Below are positions 1 to 5,841 of a stretch of DNA of 7,090 nt, piece by piece. The DNA is taken from positions 1 through 7,090 of the forward strand of contig JAISJX010000091.1 of assembly GCA_031261145.1 (NCBI GenBank). Direction: 5' to 3'. The notes under the pieces were generated by a model, which saw nothing but the letters and a program-made list of their open reading frames with translations, ran no database searches and had not been told where the DNA came from. The translations under genes were made by a program, and so were the position numbers. The DNA comes from Tannerella sp. (GTDB lineage Bacteria > Bacteroidota > Bacteroidia > Bacteroidales > Tannerellaceae). Within the stretch, counting starts at the first letter, position 1, and each line of letters starts with the position of its first letter.

Positions 1-246
1 ATGGGGTGGAATACGCTGACGGATGTCCGAAGCGAACTGTTTGCCGGCGACCTCAATGACCGTTTCGTCTATTTCGTACACAGTTATTATGTCCCTGTGA
101 CGGAGGATACGGCGGCAACGACGGCATATATTCACCCGTTTAGCTCGGCGATGCACAAAGACAATTTTTATGCGACGCAGTTCCACCCTGAAAAAAGCGG
201 TGCGATCGGTGAACGGATTTTATTTAATTTCTTGAATTTAAAGTAG
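1..246 (+). CDS. hisH: Imidazole glycerol phosphate synthase, glutamine amidotransferase subunit (3' part)
   Basis: C-terminal 81 residues of HisH, the glutaminase half of the HisHF complex. HisH releases ammonia from glutamine and feeds it to HisF for imidazole-glycerol phosphate and AICAR formation in the cytoplasm. The gene is cut by the window start: the family is about 200 residues, and the first codon here is the internal Met of the conserved HMGWN loop, not a real start. Visible motifs are FVHSYYV at 25-31 and YATQFHPEKSG at 57-67. The latter carries the His (62) and Glu (64) of the class I amidotransferase triad; the triad Cys lies upstream of the window. The tail ILFNFLNL is a normal HisH end. 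hisA starts five bases after the stop, so the two are almost certainly co-transcribed. Identity is secure from motifs and from the hisA-hisF context. Confidence 0.96.
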   Translation: MGWNTLTDVRSELFAGDLNDRFVYFVHSYYVPVTEDTAATTAYIHPFSSAMHKDNFYATQFHPEKSGAIGERILFNFLNLK

Positions 247-251
247 AAGCG

Positions 252-986
252 ATGATAGAACTGATTCCGGCAATAGACCTGATAGACGGCAAATGTGTTC
301 GTTTGACGCAAGGCGACTATCACTCGAAAAAGATTTACAGCGGCGACCCGCTCGAAGAGGCAAAGGCTTTTGAAGCCCACGGTATTACCCGTTTGCATGT
401 AGTCGATTTGGACGGCGCCCGCGAAGGACGGATTATCAATTACCGGACGCTGGAAAAGTTGGCGACCCGCACCGCCTTAGTTATTGATTTCGGCGGAGGG
501 TTGAAATGCGATAACGATTTGGAAATCGCTTTCAACAGCGGCGCGCAGATGGTGACCGGCGGCAGTATCGCCGTGCAGGAGCCGGAGAAATTCCTTTCGT
601 GGGTCAATCAATTCGGAAGCCGGAAAATCATTCTGGGCGCCGATGTAAAAGATAAAAAAATTGCAATTAACGGTTGGCAGGACACTACGGAGAAAGACCT
701 GATTCCGTTTATTGAAGATTATTATCACCATGGTATTACTAAGGTGATTTGCACGGACATCAGTCGCGACGGGATGTTGCAGGGGCCTTCGACAGCCCTT
801 TACAGGGAAATCCGCGAAGCCTTGCCAGACGTTCATCTGATTGCCAGCGGAGGCGTCAGCTCAGTCAGTGATATTGAGCAGCTTGAAGAAGCAGGTATCC
901 CGTCCGTGATATTCGGAAAAGCCATTTATGAAGGGCGAATCCGGTTGAAGGATTTGATTCGTTTTACGGAAGATACAAATGATTAG
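252..986 (+). CDS. hisA: ProFAR isomerase (phosphoribosylformimino-5-aminoimidazole carboxamide ribotide isomerase)
   Basis: This 244-residue protein matches the usual HisA length (about 240-250). It catalyses the Amadori-type isomerisation of ProFAR to PRFAR, the HisF substrate. The (beta/alpha)8-barrel landmarks are all present: the opening [13 protein letters not shown] with catalytic Asp9, RLTQGDY at 18-23, DFGGGLK at 79-85, TGGSIA at 102-107, GADVKD at 129-134 with the second catalytic Asp (131), [14 protein letters not shown] at 167-180, ASGGVSS at 198-204 and FGKAIYEG at 221-228. The GG-containing loops bind the two substrate phosphates. The barrel shows the two-fold repeat shared with HisF. 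The start at 252 gives the canonical N-terminus, and no strong Shine-Dalgarno site precedes it, as is common in Bacteroidetes. It sits five bases after hisH and just ahead of hisF. Confidence 0.98.
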   Translation: MIELIPAIDLIDGKCVRLTQGDYHSKKIYSGDPLEEAKAFEAHGITRLHVVDLDGAREGRIINYRTLEKLATRTALVIDFGGGLKCDNDLEIAFNSGAQMVTGGSIAVQEPEKFLSWVNQFGSRKIILGADVKDKKIAINGWQDTTEKDLIPFIEDYYHHGITKVICTDISRDGMLQGPSTALYREIREALPDVHLIASGGVSSVSDIEQLEEAGIPSVIFGKAIYEGRIRLKDLIRFTEDTND

Positions 987-990
987 TAAC

Positions 991-1746
991 ATGTTAGCAA
1001 AGAGAATTGTACCTTGTTTGGATATAAAAGGCGGCACCACCGTAAAAGGGATTAACTTCGTCAATTTCCGTGATGCCGGCGACCCGGTGGAACTCGGCGC
1101 CAGTTACAGCCGGTGGGGCGCCGACGAACTCGTCTATTTGGACATCACCGCCTCGCACGAAGGCCGTAAAACATTTACGGAATTAGTGAAAAAAGTGGCG
1201 GCGCATATAAATATACCGTTTACGGTAGGAGGCGGGATTAATGAACTGTCTGATGTAGAACGGCTTTTGAATGCCGGAGCGGATAAAATATCCGTTAATT
1301 CAGCCGCTCTTCGCCGTCCGGAATTGATAGATGAGATTGCCCGCAATTTTGGCAGTCAGGTATGTGTGGTAGCGATCGACGCCAATCAGGAGCAGGACGA
1401 CTGGATTTGTTACCTGAACGGTGGACGCATTCCCACGGATAAACATCTGTTTCAGTGGGCGGAAGAGGCCGAAAACAGAGGCGCCGGCGAAATTCTTTTT
1501 ACGAGTATGACGCACGATGGCGTCAAAGAAGGTTATGCCAACGACGCGCTGGCTACGCTGGCCGATCGACTGCATATTCCGGTTATCGCCTCCGGCGGAG
1601 CAGGTAAAATAGAGCATTTTCTGGATGTTTTCACGACAGGAAAAGCGGATGCAGCCTTAGCCGCGAGCGTTTTTCATTTCGGAGAAATCGAAATTCCCGT
1701 ATTAAAGCGGGAACTCGAAAGAAAAGGAGTTAATGTAAGAATGTAA
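991..1746 (+). CDS. hisF: Imidazole glycerol phosphate synthase, cyclase subunit
   Basis: HisF is the synthase half of the HisHF complex: it uses ammonia channelled from HisH to turn PRFAR into imidazole-glycerol phosphate and AICAR. I chose the start at 991 rather than the in-frame ATG at 979. The family N-terminus is MLAKRI-PCLD, and from 991 the two catalytic aspartates fall at their textbook positions, Asp11 (CLDIK) and Asp130 (VAIDANQ). This gives 251 residues, a normal length. The 979 start would add MISN and overlap hisA by 8 bases; the 991 start leaves a 4-base gap. Other landmarks are [17 protein letters not shown], the phosphate loop TVGGGI at 78-83, DKISVNS at 98-104, [18 protein letters not shown] and the C-terminal VNVRM. 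No residue looks missing, so the enzyme should be active. Confidence 0.98.
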   Translation: MLAKRIVPCLDIKGGTTVKGINFVNFRDAGDPVELGASYSRWGADELVYLDITASHEGRKTFTELVKKVAAHINIPFTVGGGINELSDVERLLNAGADKISVNSAALRRPELIDEIARNFGSQVCVVAIDANQEQDDWICYLNGGRIPTDKHLFQWAEEAENRGAGEILFTSMTHDGVKEGYANDALATLADRLHIPVIASGGAGKIEHFLDVFTTGKADAALAASVFHFGEIEIPVLKRELERKGVNVRM

Positions 1747-1772
1747 CTATAAATATAACAGATAAATAGATA

Positions 1773-2369
1773 ATGGATTTGGATTTTAAGAAACAGGGAG
1801 GACTGATTCCCGCCATCGTTCAGGATACACAAACCAACCGGGTGTTAATGTTAGGTTTTATGAACGAAGAAGCCTATCAAAAGACGTTGGACATCAAAAA
1901 GGTAACGTTTTTCAGCCGTACAAGGCAATGTCTTTGGACAAAAGGGGAGACGAGCGGGAATTTCCTGAATGTCACGGATATCCTGACGGATTGCGACAAC
2001 GATACGGTCTTAATCAAGGCCAATCCCGTCGGCCCTGTGTGTCATACGGGTACGGATACCTGTTTCGGAGAAAGCAATACGGACGACTTGTATTTCCTGA
2101 AATACCTGCAGGATTTCATCGAACGCCGTTACCGCGAAATGCCGGAAGGTTCCTATACGACCTCGCTTTTCAAAAAAGGCGTCAATCGCATGGCGCAAAA
2201 AGTAGGCGAAGAAGCGGTGGAGACTGTGATAGAAGCGACTAACGGCACCCGGGACGGCTTTATTTATGAGGCTTCCGACCTGATATATCATTTGATTGTC
2301 TTGCTGACCGACAAGGGTTTGCGTTTGGAAGACTTGGCGCGTGAATTGAAAAAAAGGCATAAAGAATAA
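1773..2369 (+). CDS. hisIE: Bifunctional phosphoribosyl-AMP cyclohydrolase / phosphoribosyl-ATP pyrophosphatase
   Basis: This 198-residue fusion carries out the second and third steps of histidine synthesis. The N-terminal PRA-CH (HisI) domain, about residues 1-105, shows LMLGFMNEEA, FSRTRQCLWTKGETSGN, the metal-binding DCDND at 73-77 (Asp73, Asp75, Asp77) and the zinc-type CHTGTDTCF at 90-98 with Cys90 and Cys97. The C-terminal PRA-PH (HisE) domain, about 106-198, is helical and MazG-like, with KVGEEAVETVIEA from 143 and YEASDLIYHLIVLL from 165. Both acidic clusters expected for magnesium binding are present. The two-domain order and total length are standard for HisIE. The gap from hisF is 26 AT-rich bases with no clear Shine-Dalgarno site. 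The four-base gap to the following ATPase gene suggests co-transcription. Confidence 0.97.
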   Translation: MDLDFKKQGGLIPAIVQDTQTNRVLMLGFMNEEAYQKTLDIKKVTFFSRTRQCLWTKGETSGNFLNVTDILTDCDNDTVLIKANPVGPVCHTGTDTCFGESNTDDLYFLKYLQDFIERRYREMPEGSYTTSLFKKGVNRMAQKVGEEAVETVIEATNGTRDGFIYEASDLIYHLIVLLTDKGLRLEDLARELKKRHKE

Positions 2370-2373
2370 ACGG

Positions 2374-3090
2374 ATGAAAGAAGCGGATGTTTTACTTCAA
2401 TTAGAAGATATAGAGCTTTGTATCGAAGAAAACCTTGTTTTCCGGAGTGCATCGCTTACGCTCCACGACGGCGAGTTTATCTACGTGATCGGGAAAGTCG
2501 GCTCCGGGAAAAGCAGCCTGCTCAAATCGCTGTATTGCGAAATTCCCGTCCTGAAAGGAGAGGCTTCGATTATGGGGTATAACTTGCGGGAAATGAATGG
2601 AAAAGACATACCTTACCTGAGACGGAAATTAGGAATCGTCTTTCAGGATTTTCAGTTATTGACCGACCGGAGTGTGATCAAAAACCTCGAATTTGTATTG
2701 AAAGCAACCGGATGGAAGCGGAAAGAAGACATCAGCAATCGCATCAAGGACGTTCTGGAACAGGTCGGTATGCCTAATAAAGGATACAAGATGCCACACG
2801 AACTGTCGGGTGGCGAACAACAGCGCGTCGCCATTGCCCGCGCTCTGCTGAACGAACCGAGACTGATTCTGGCCGACGAGCCGACCGGAAACCTGGATCC
2901 CGAAACAAGCCGGCAGATTGTGCAGTTGCTCCACGACATCTGCAAAAAAGGTAAAGCCGTGATTATGACGACGCACAACTATACGATTGTCGAAAATTTC
3001 CCCGCTCGTGTCGTTCAATGCGTAGATATGACCTTAAACGATATGGATGATAGTATGAGGATTGTAAACGGCCAATTGGAACAAGTCTAA
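2374..3090 (+). CDS. ftsE: FtsE-type ABC transporter ATP-binding protein (cell division)
   Basis: A 238-residue stand-alone ABC ATPase with every nucleotide-binding motif intact: Walker A GKVGSGKS at 40-47, Q-loop VFQDFQLL around Gln91, signature [15 protein letters not shown] from 144, Walker [14 protein letters not shown] from 164 with catalytic Glu169, and the switch His201 in MTTHN. The Q-loop wording FQDFQLL and the EPTGNLDP stretch are typical of FtsE, which pairs with the membrane protein FtsX at the divisome to control peptidoglycan hydrolases. It is slightly longer than many FtsE proteins (about 220), with an extra polar tail after residue 215. No ftsX-like membrane gene lies downstream: lysC follows directly. 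The LolD/MacB-type ATPases share these motifs, so the FtsE name is likely but not proven; ATPase function is certain. It starts four bases after hisIE, implying shared transcription. Confidence 0.85.
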   Translation: MKEADVLLQLEDIELCIEENLVFRSASLTLHDGEFIYVIGKVGSGKSSLLKSLYCEIPVLKGEASIMGYNLREMNGKDIPYLRRKLGIVFQDFQLLTDRSVIKNLEFVLKATGWKRKEDISNRIKDVLEQVGMPNKGYKMPHELSGGEQQRVAIARALLNEPRLILADEPTGNLDPETSRQIVQLLHDICKKGKAVIMTTHNYTIVENFPARVVQCVDMTLNDMDDSMRIVNGQLEQV

Positions 3091-3135
3091 ATATTGAAGT
3101 AAATAAAAGATAATAAGAATAATATAGAAACAATT

Positions 3136-4455
3136 ATGAAAGTTTTAAAATTTGGAGGAACTTCAGTCGGAACTGCGCAACGGATGAAAGATGTTGCCAG
3201 ATTGATTTGCGACGGCACGTCTAAAGTGGTGGTATTATCCGCTATGTCAGGGACTACCAACTCGCTGGTTGAAATTTCGGACTATTTGTATAAAAAAAAT
3301 CCGGATGGAGCAATCGAGGTGGCTAATAGATTATTGGCAAAGTATATAGACGTTGTGAAAGAACTTTACAGTACGCCGGAGTATAAACAGCAGGCGTTAC
3401 GGTTGGTGCACTCACATTTTGACTATATCCGCTCGTTAATCAAGGACTTGTTTACGCTCTTTGAAGAAAAAGTGGTTCTGGCGCAGGGGGAACTGTTGTC
3501 ATCCGGGATGATGAACCTCTATCTGAACGAAAAAGGCGTCAATTCCGTGCTGATTCCTGCGTTGGATTATATGCGGACGGACAAAAACGCCGAGCCGGAT
3601 CCGGTCTATATCAAAGAGAAACTGGAAGCGTTGCTGGATGAGAATAAAGACGCCGGACTCTATATTACGCAGGGATTTATATGCCGTAATGCTTACGGCG
3701 AAATAGACAACCTGCAACGGGGTGGGAGCGACTATACCGCCTCGCTTGTCGGAGCCGCCATTCATGCGGAAGAAATCCAGATTTGGACGGATATCGACGG
3801 GATGCACAACAACGATCCACGGGTGGTTGAAAAGACTTCCCCCGTGCGCCAGTTGCATTTTGACGAAGCGGCGGAACTGGCTTATTTCGGCGCTAAGATA
3901 TTGCACCCCACCTGTATCCTGCCTGCAAAACTGAATAACATTCCCGTGCGCCTGCTGAATACCATGCAACCCGACGCACTCGGAACAACCATCTCGAACG
4001 AGACGGAAAAAGGAATAATCAAGGCCGTCGCCGCCAAAGATAATATCACATCCATTAAAATTAAAAGCGGCCGTATGCTGCTGGCCACCGGTTTCCTGCG
4101 CAAAGTGTTTGAAACGTTCGAGAGTTACAAGACCCCGATTGATATGGTGACCACCTCCGAAGTGGGCGTATCGGTTACGATCGATAGCTGTAAACGCTTG
4201 GATGAGATTCTGGATGATCTCAAGAAATATGGTACGGTGACGGTGGACACAGATTTAGTTATTGTTTGCGTCGTAGGCGATTTGGAATGGGATAATGTCG
4301 GTTTTGAAGCCAAAATCATTGATGCCCTGAAAGATATTTCGGTTCGTATGATCTCTTACGGAGGCAGCAATTACAATGTTTCGCTGCTGATTAAGGCATC
4401 GGATAAGAAAAAAGCGCTTCAGGCGTTGAGCGACCACTTGTTTAAGGGCAAATAA
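3136..4455 (+). CDS. lysC: Aspartokinase (monofunctional, ACT-domain regulated)
   Basis: A 439-residue aspartate kinase, which phosphorylates L-aspartate with ATP to aspartyl-4-phosphate, the first step toward lysine, threonine, methionine and diaminopimelate. The kinase domain (about 1-290) shows KFGGTSVG at 5-12, VVLSAMSGTTN, QGELLSSGMM at 117-126, MRTD at 146-149, the RGGSDYTAS loop at 195-203, WTDIDGMHNNDPR at 217-229 and FGAKILHP at 251-258. The C-terminal region (about 300-439) reads as two ACT domains. The first contains GFLRKVF and VTTSEVGVSVTID, which resembles the lysine-binding site of lysine-sensitive E. coli LysC; feedback inhibition by lysine is therefore inferred. No homoserine dehydrogenase or decarboxylase domain is fused. 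The 45-base gap upstream is almost pure A/T, without a clear TAnnTTTG element, and is too short for a lysine riboswitch. lysA follows in the same direction. Confidence 0.96.
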   Translation: MKVLKFGGTSVGTAQRMKDVARLICDGTSKVVVLSAMSGTTNSLVEISDYLYKKNPDGAIEVANRLLAKYIDVVKELYSTPEYKQQALRLVHSHFDYIRSLIKDLFTLFEEKVVLAQGELLSSGMMNLYLNEKGVNSVLIPALDYMRTDKNAEPDPVYIKEKLEALLDENKDAGLYITQGFICRNAYGEIDNLQRGGSDYTASLVGAAIHAEEIQIWTDIDGMHNNDPRVVEKTSPVRQLHFDEAAELAYFGAKILHPTCILPAKLNNIPVRLLNTMQPDALGTTISNETEKGIIKAVAAKDNITSIKIKSGRMLLATGFLRKVFETFESYKTPIDMVTTSEVGVSVTIDSCKRLDEILDDLKKYGTVTVDTDLVIVCVVGDLEWDNVGFEAKIIDALKDISVRMISYGGSNYNVSLLIKASDKKKALQALSDHLFKGK

Positions 4456-4492
4456 AGAGTTAAAATTAAACATCTTCACTTTGATAATTTAT

Positions 4493-4501
4493 AAAAAGGA
4501 A
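4493..4501 (+). promoter_or_regulatory. Ribosome binding site of lysA
   Basis: The A-rich run ending in AAGGAA sits six bases before the lysA ATG and is the only reasonably good Shine-Dalgarno-like sequence next to a gene start in this window. It supports the chosen lysA start. The other genes start behind AT-rich sequence without one, which is normal for Bacteroidetes. Confidence 0.45.
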
Positions 4502-4506
4502 CAATT

Positions 4507-5664
4507 ATGCTAAAAGGAAATTTCCCGGTTGAAAAGCTGAAAGGTATCAAGACGCCTTTCTATTACTATGATATGGAGTTGCTTCGTAAAACGCTGGAAG
4601 TTGTAAAGGCCGAAACGGACAAGTATGGTTATCATGAACATTATGCGGTCAAGGCGAATGCCAATCCCCGTATCCTTTCTGTGATGGCGGAATATGGCTT
4701 CGGGGCGGATTGCGTCAGCGGCGGTGAGATACAAGCGGCGTTGAATGCCGGTATTCCGGCGGGCAGGATCGTTTTTGCCGGTGTGGGAAAGGCTGATTGG
4801 GAAATCAATCTGGGTCTGGATCACGATATTGCCTGTTTCAATGTGGAATCGTCGGCCGAGTTGCGCGTGTTGAACGAACTGGCTGCTGCCAAAGGAAAAA
4901 CAGCAACCATCGCCCTCCGCATCAATCCGAATGTGGATGCACATACCCATGCTAAAATCACGACCGGTCTGCAAGAGAATAAGTTCGGGATTAATATCGG
5001 GATGTTACCCGGTGTATTGGCCGAACTGCCTGCGCTGAAAAATATCCGTTGCACGGGCATTCATTTCCATATCGGTTCGCAGATTACGGATATGTCCGTC
5101 TTCCGCGATTTATCTATCCGGGTCAATGAACTGCAGGACAGTCTGGAAGCACAGGGACTGAAGATCGAAAGTTTGAATTTCGGCGGCGGATTAGGCATTG
5201 ATTATTACCATCCGAATCATATTCCGGTTCCCGATTTTGAAAATTATTTTTCTGTTTTTCATAAGTTTGTGAATCAACGTCCCGGACAACAGATTCATTT
5301 TGAGTTGGGCCGTTCGATGGTTGGGCAATGCGGGGCGCTGATCTCGAAGGTCTTGTATGTCAAGGAAGGCGAGGTGAAGAAATTCACCATTTTGGATGCA
5401 GGTTTCACGGAACTGATTCGTCCGGCGATGTACGACGCTTACCACCGGGCTGAGAATATTACCGGCGATGGCGCAGTCGAAATTTACGATGTGGTAGGTC
5501 CCATCTGCGAATCGTCTGACGTCTTTGGCAAGGATGTGGAATTAAATGAAGTGCGTCGCAACGACTTGATTGTGTTCCGTTCAGCCGGGGCTTACGGCGA
5601 AGTGATGGCGTCGCAATACAACTGCCGTACCCTTCCCAAAGCGTACTTCTCGGATCGTATCTGA
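4507..5664 (+). CDS. lysA: Diaminopimelate decarboxylase
   Basis: A PLP enzyme of fold type III that decarboxylates meso-diaminopimelate to L-lysine, the last lysine step. It is 385 residues, shorter than the roughly 415-420 of many LysA proteins. The N-terminal barrel carries the PLP lysine (Lys49) in HYAVKANANP, GADCVSGGE at 67-74, RINPNVDAHTHAKI, GIHFHIGSQ at 184-192 (His188 region stacks on PLP) and the phosphate-binding FGGGLG at 225-230. The C-terminal beta domain has FELGRSMV at 265-272, GPICESSDVF at 331-340 with the inter-subunit catalytic Cys334, and AGAYGEVMASQYN at 360-372 with the PLP-contacting Tyr. Two oddities: the usual EPGR is ELGR, and the tail stops at TLPKAYFSDRI. Carboxynorspermidine decarboxylase is a distant relative, but the CESSD motif and the neighbouring lysC favour LysA. 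It lies 51 AT-rich bases after lysC. Confidence 0.95.
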   Translation: MLKGNFPVEKLKGIKTPFYYYDMELLRKTLEVVKAETDKYGYHEHYAVKANANPRILSVMAEYGFGADCVSGGEIQAALNAGIPAGRIVFAGVGKADWEINLGLDHDIACFNVESSAELRVLNELAAAKGKTATIALRINPNVDAHTHAKITTGLQENKFGINIGMLPGVLAELPALKNIRCTGIHFHIGSQITDMSVFRDLSIRVNELQDSLEAQGLKIESLNFGGGLGIDYYHPNHIPVPDFENYFSVFHKFVNQRPGQQIHFELGRSMVGQCGALISKVLYVKEGEVKKFTILDAGFTELIRPAMYDAYHRAENITGDGAVEIYDVVGPICESSDVFGKDVELNEVRRNDLIVFRSAGAYGEVMASQYNCRTLPKAYFSDRI

Positions 5665-5676
5665 GGCTTGCGCGGG

Positions 5677-5702
5677 TTGGTAAACTTCTCCCCTTAACTT
5701 TG
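5677..5702 (+). promoter_or_regulatory. Putative Bacteroidetes-type promoter for the amidohydrolase unit
   Basis: TAACTTTG at 5695-5702 is an exact match to the TAnnTTTG -7 element used by the Bacteroidetes primary sigma factor. A TTG at 5677-5679 could be the -33 element, but the 15-base spacing is shorter than usual; the other TTG at 5668-5670 gives 24 bases, which is long. Transcription would begin near 5709, leaving a leader of about 130 bases before the amidohydrolase start at 5838. It lies just after lysA, where a new transcription unit would be expected. The -7 match is good and the -33 match is weak. Confidence 0.5.
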
Positions 5703-5704
5703 CA

Positions 5705-5721
5705 TCTCCACAAATCGGAGA
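5705..5721 (+). other. Small stem-loop near the predicted transcript start
   Basis: TCTCC at 5705-5709 and GGAGA at 5717-5721 form a perfect five-base-pair stem around a seven-base loop, immediately after the -7 element. It could fold at the 5' end of the leader, or be part of an operator. It has no following T run, so it is not a terminator. A stem this short can occur by chance. Confidence 0.2.
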
Positions 5722-5736
5722 GTGAAATTCAAGCGG

Positions 5737-5841
5737 ATGAATAAGAAATCGTGTTTTGTGACAACTGTTTTGGCGCTGGGGCCTGTTTGTGGCCGCCTGG
5801 CCGGATACATTGAGCGTACTGTTAAAATGATCGATTTATGA
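5737..5841 (+). CDS. Possible small ORF (34 aa) in the amidohydrolase leader
   Basis: An ATG at 5737 opens 34 codons ending in TGA at 5839-5841. The TGA overlaps the amidohydrolase ATG at 5838 in an ATGA arrangement typical of translational coupling. The start lies about 28 bases after the predicted transcript start, a normal distance for a first cistron. The peptide begins MNKKSCFVTTVLALG, a basic end followed by a hydrophobic run like a signal peptide or membrane anchor, and then turns polar. I do not recognise a family. If one G of the GGGG at 5778-5781 is skipped, the reading continues as LFVAAWPDTLSVLLK to a TGA at 5828-5830, which looks more like a hydrophobic small protein. It may be a tiny membrane protein, a leader peptide, a frameshifted remnant or chance. 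No homology evidence is available. Confidence 0.25.
   Translation: MNKKSCFVTTVLALGPVCGRLAGYIERTVKMIDL

Noticed and set aside
1721..1738. Strong Shine-Dalgarno-like AAAAGGAG followed by ATG near the end of hisF
   Set aside because: The ATG is followed at once by TAA, so no peptide can be made, and the bases encode the normal HisF tail RKGVNV.
1928..2242. 104-codon plus-strand frame inside hisIE
   Set aside because: Out-of-frame shadow: the hisIE frame carries all HisI and HisE motifs through this stretch.
3091..3135. Lysine riboswitch or attenuator before lysC
   Set aside because: The gap is 45 bases of almost pure A/T, far too short and unstructured for the lysine riboswitch aptamer.
3499..3969. 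156-codon open frame on the minus strand inside lysC
   Set aside because: It lies wholly antisense to a gene with intact family motifs, and its translation has no recognisable domain.
4456..4506. Promoter in the lysC-lysA gap (TTTG at 4480-4483)
   Set aside because: A TTTG is present, but no TAnnTTTG -7 element occurs at a workable distance; read-through from lysC is the simpler explanation.
4510..4974. 154-codon open frame on the minus strand inside lysA
   Set aside because: Antisense shadow of a conserved PLP-enzyme gene; no start signal or motif supports it.
5791..5802. GGCC-gcct-GGCC inverted repeat after lysA as a terminator
   Set aside because: The stem is only four pairs and has no T run; GGCC is itself palindromic, so the repeat is weak evidence.
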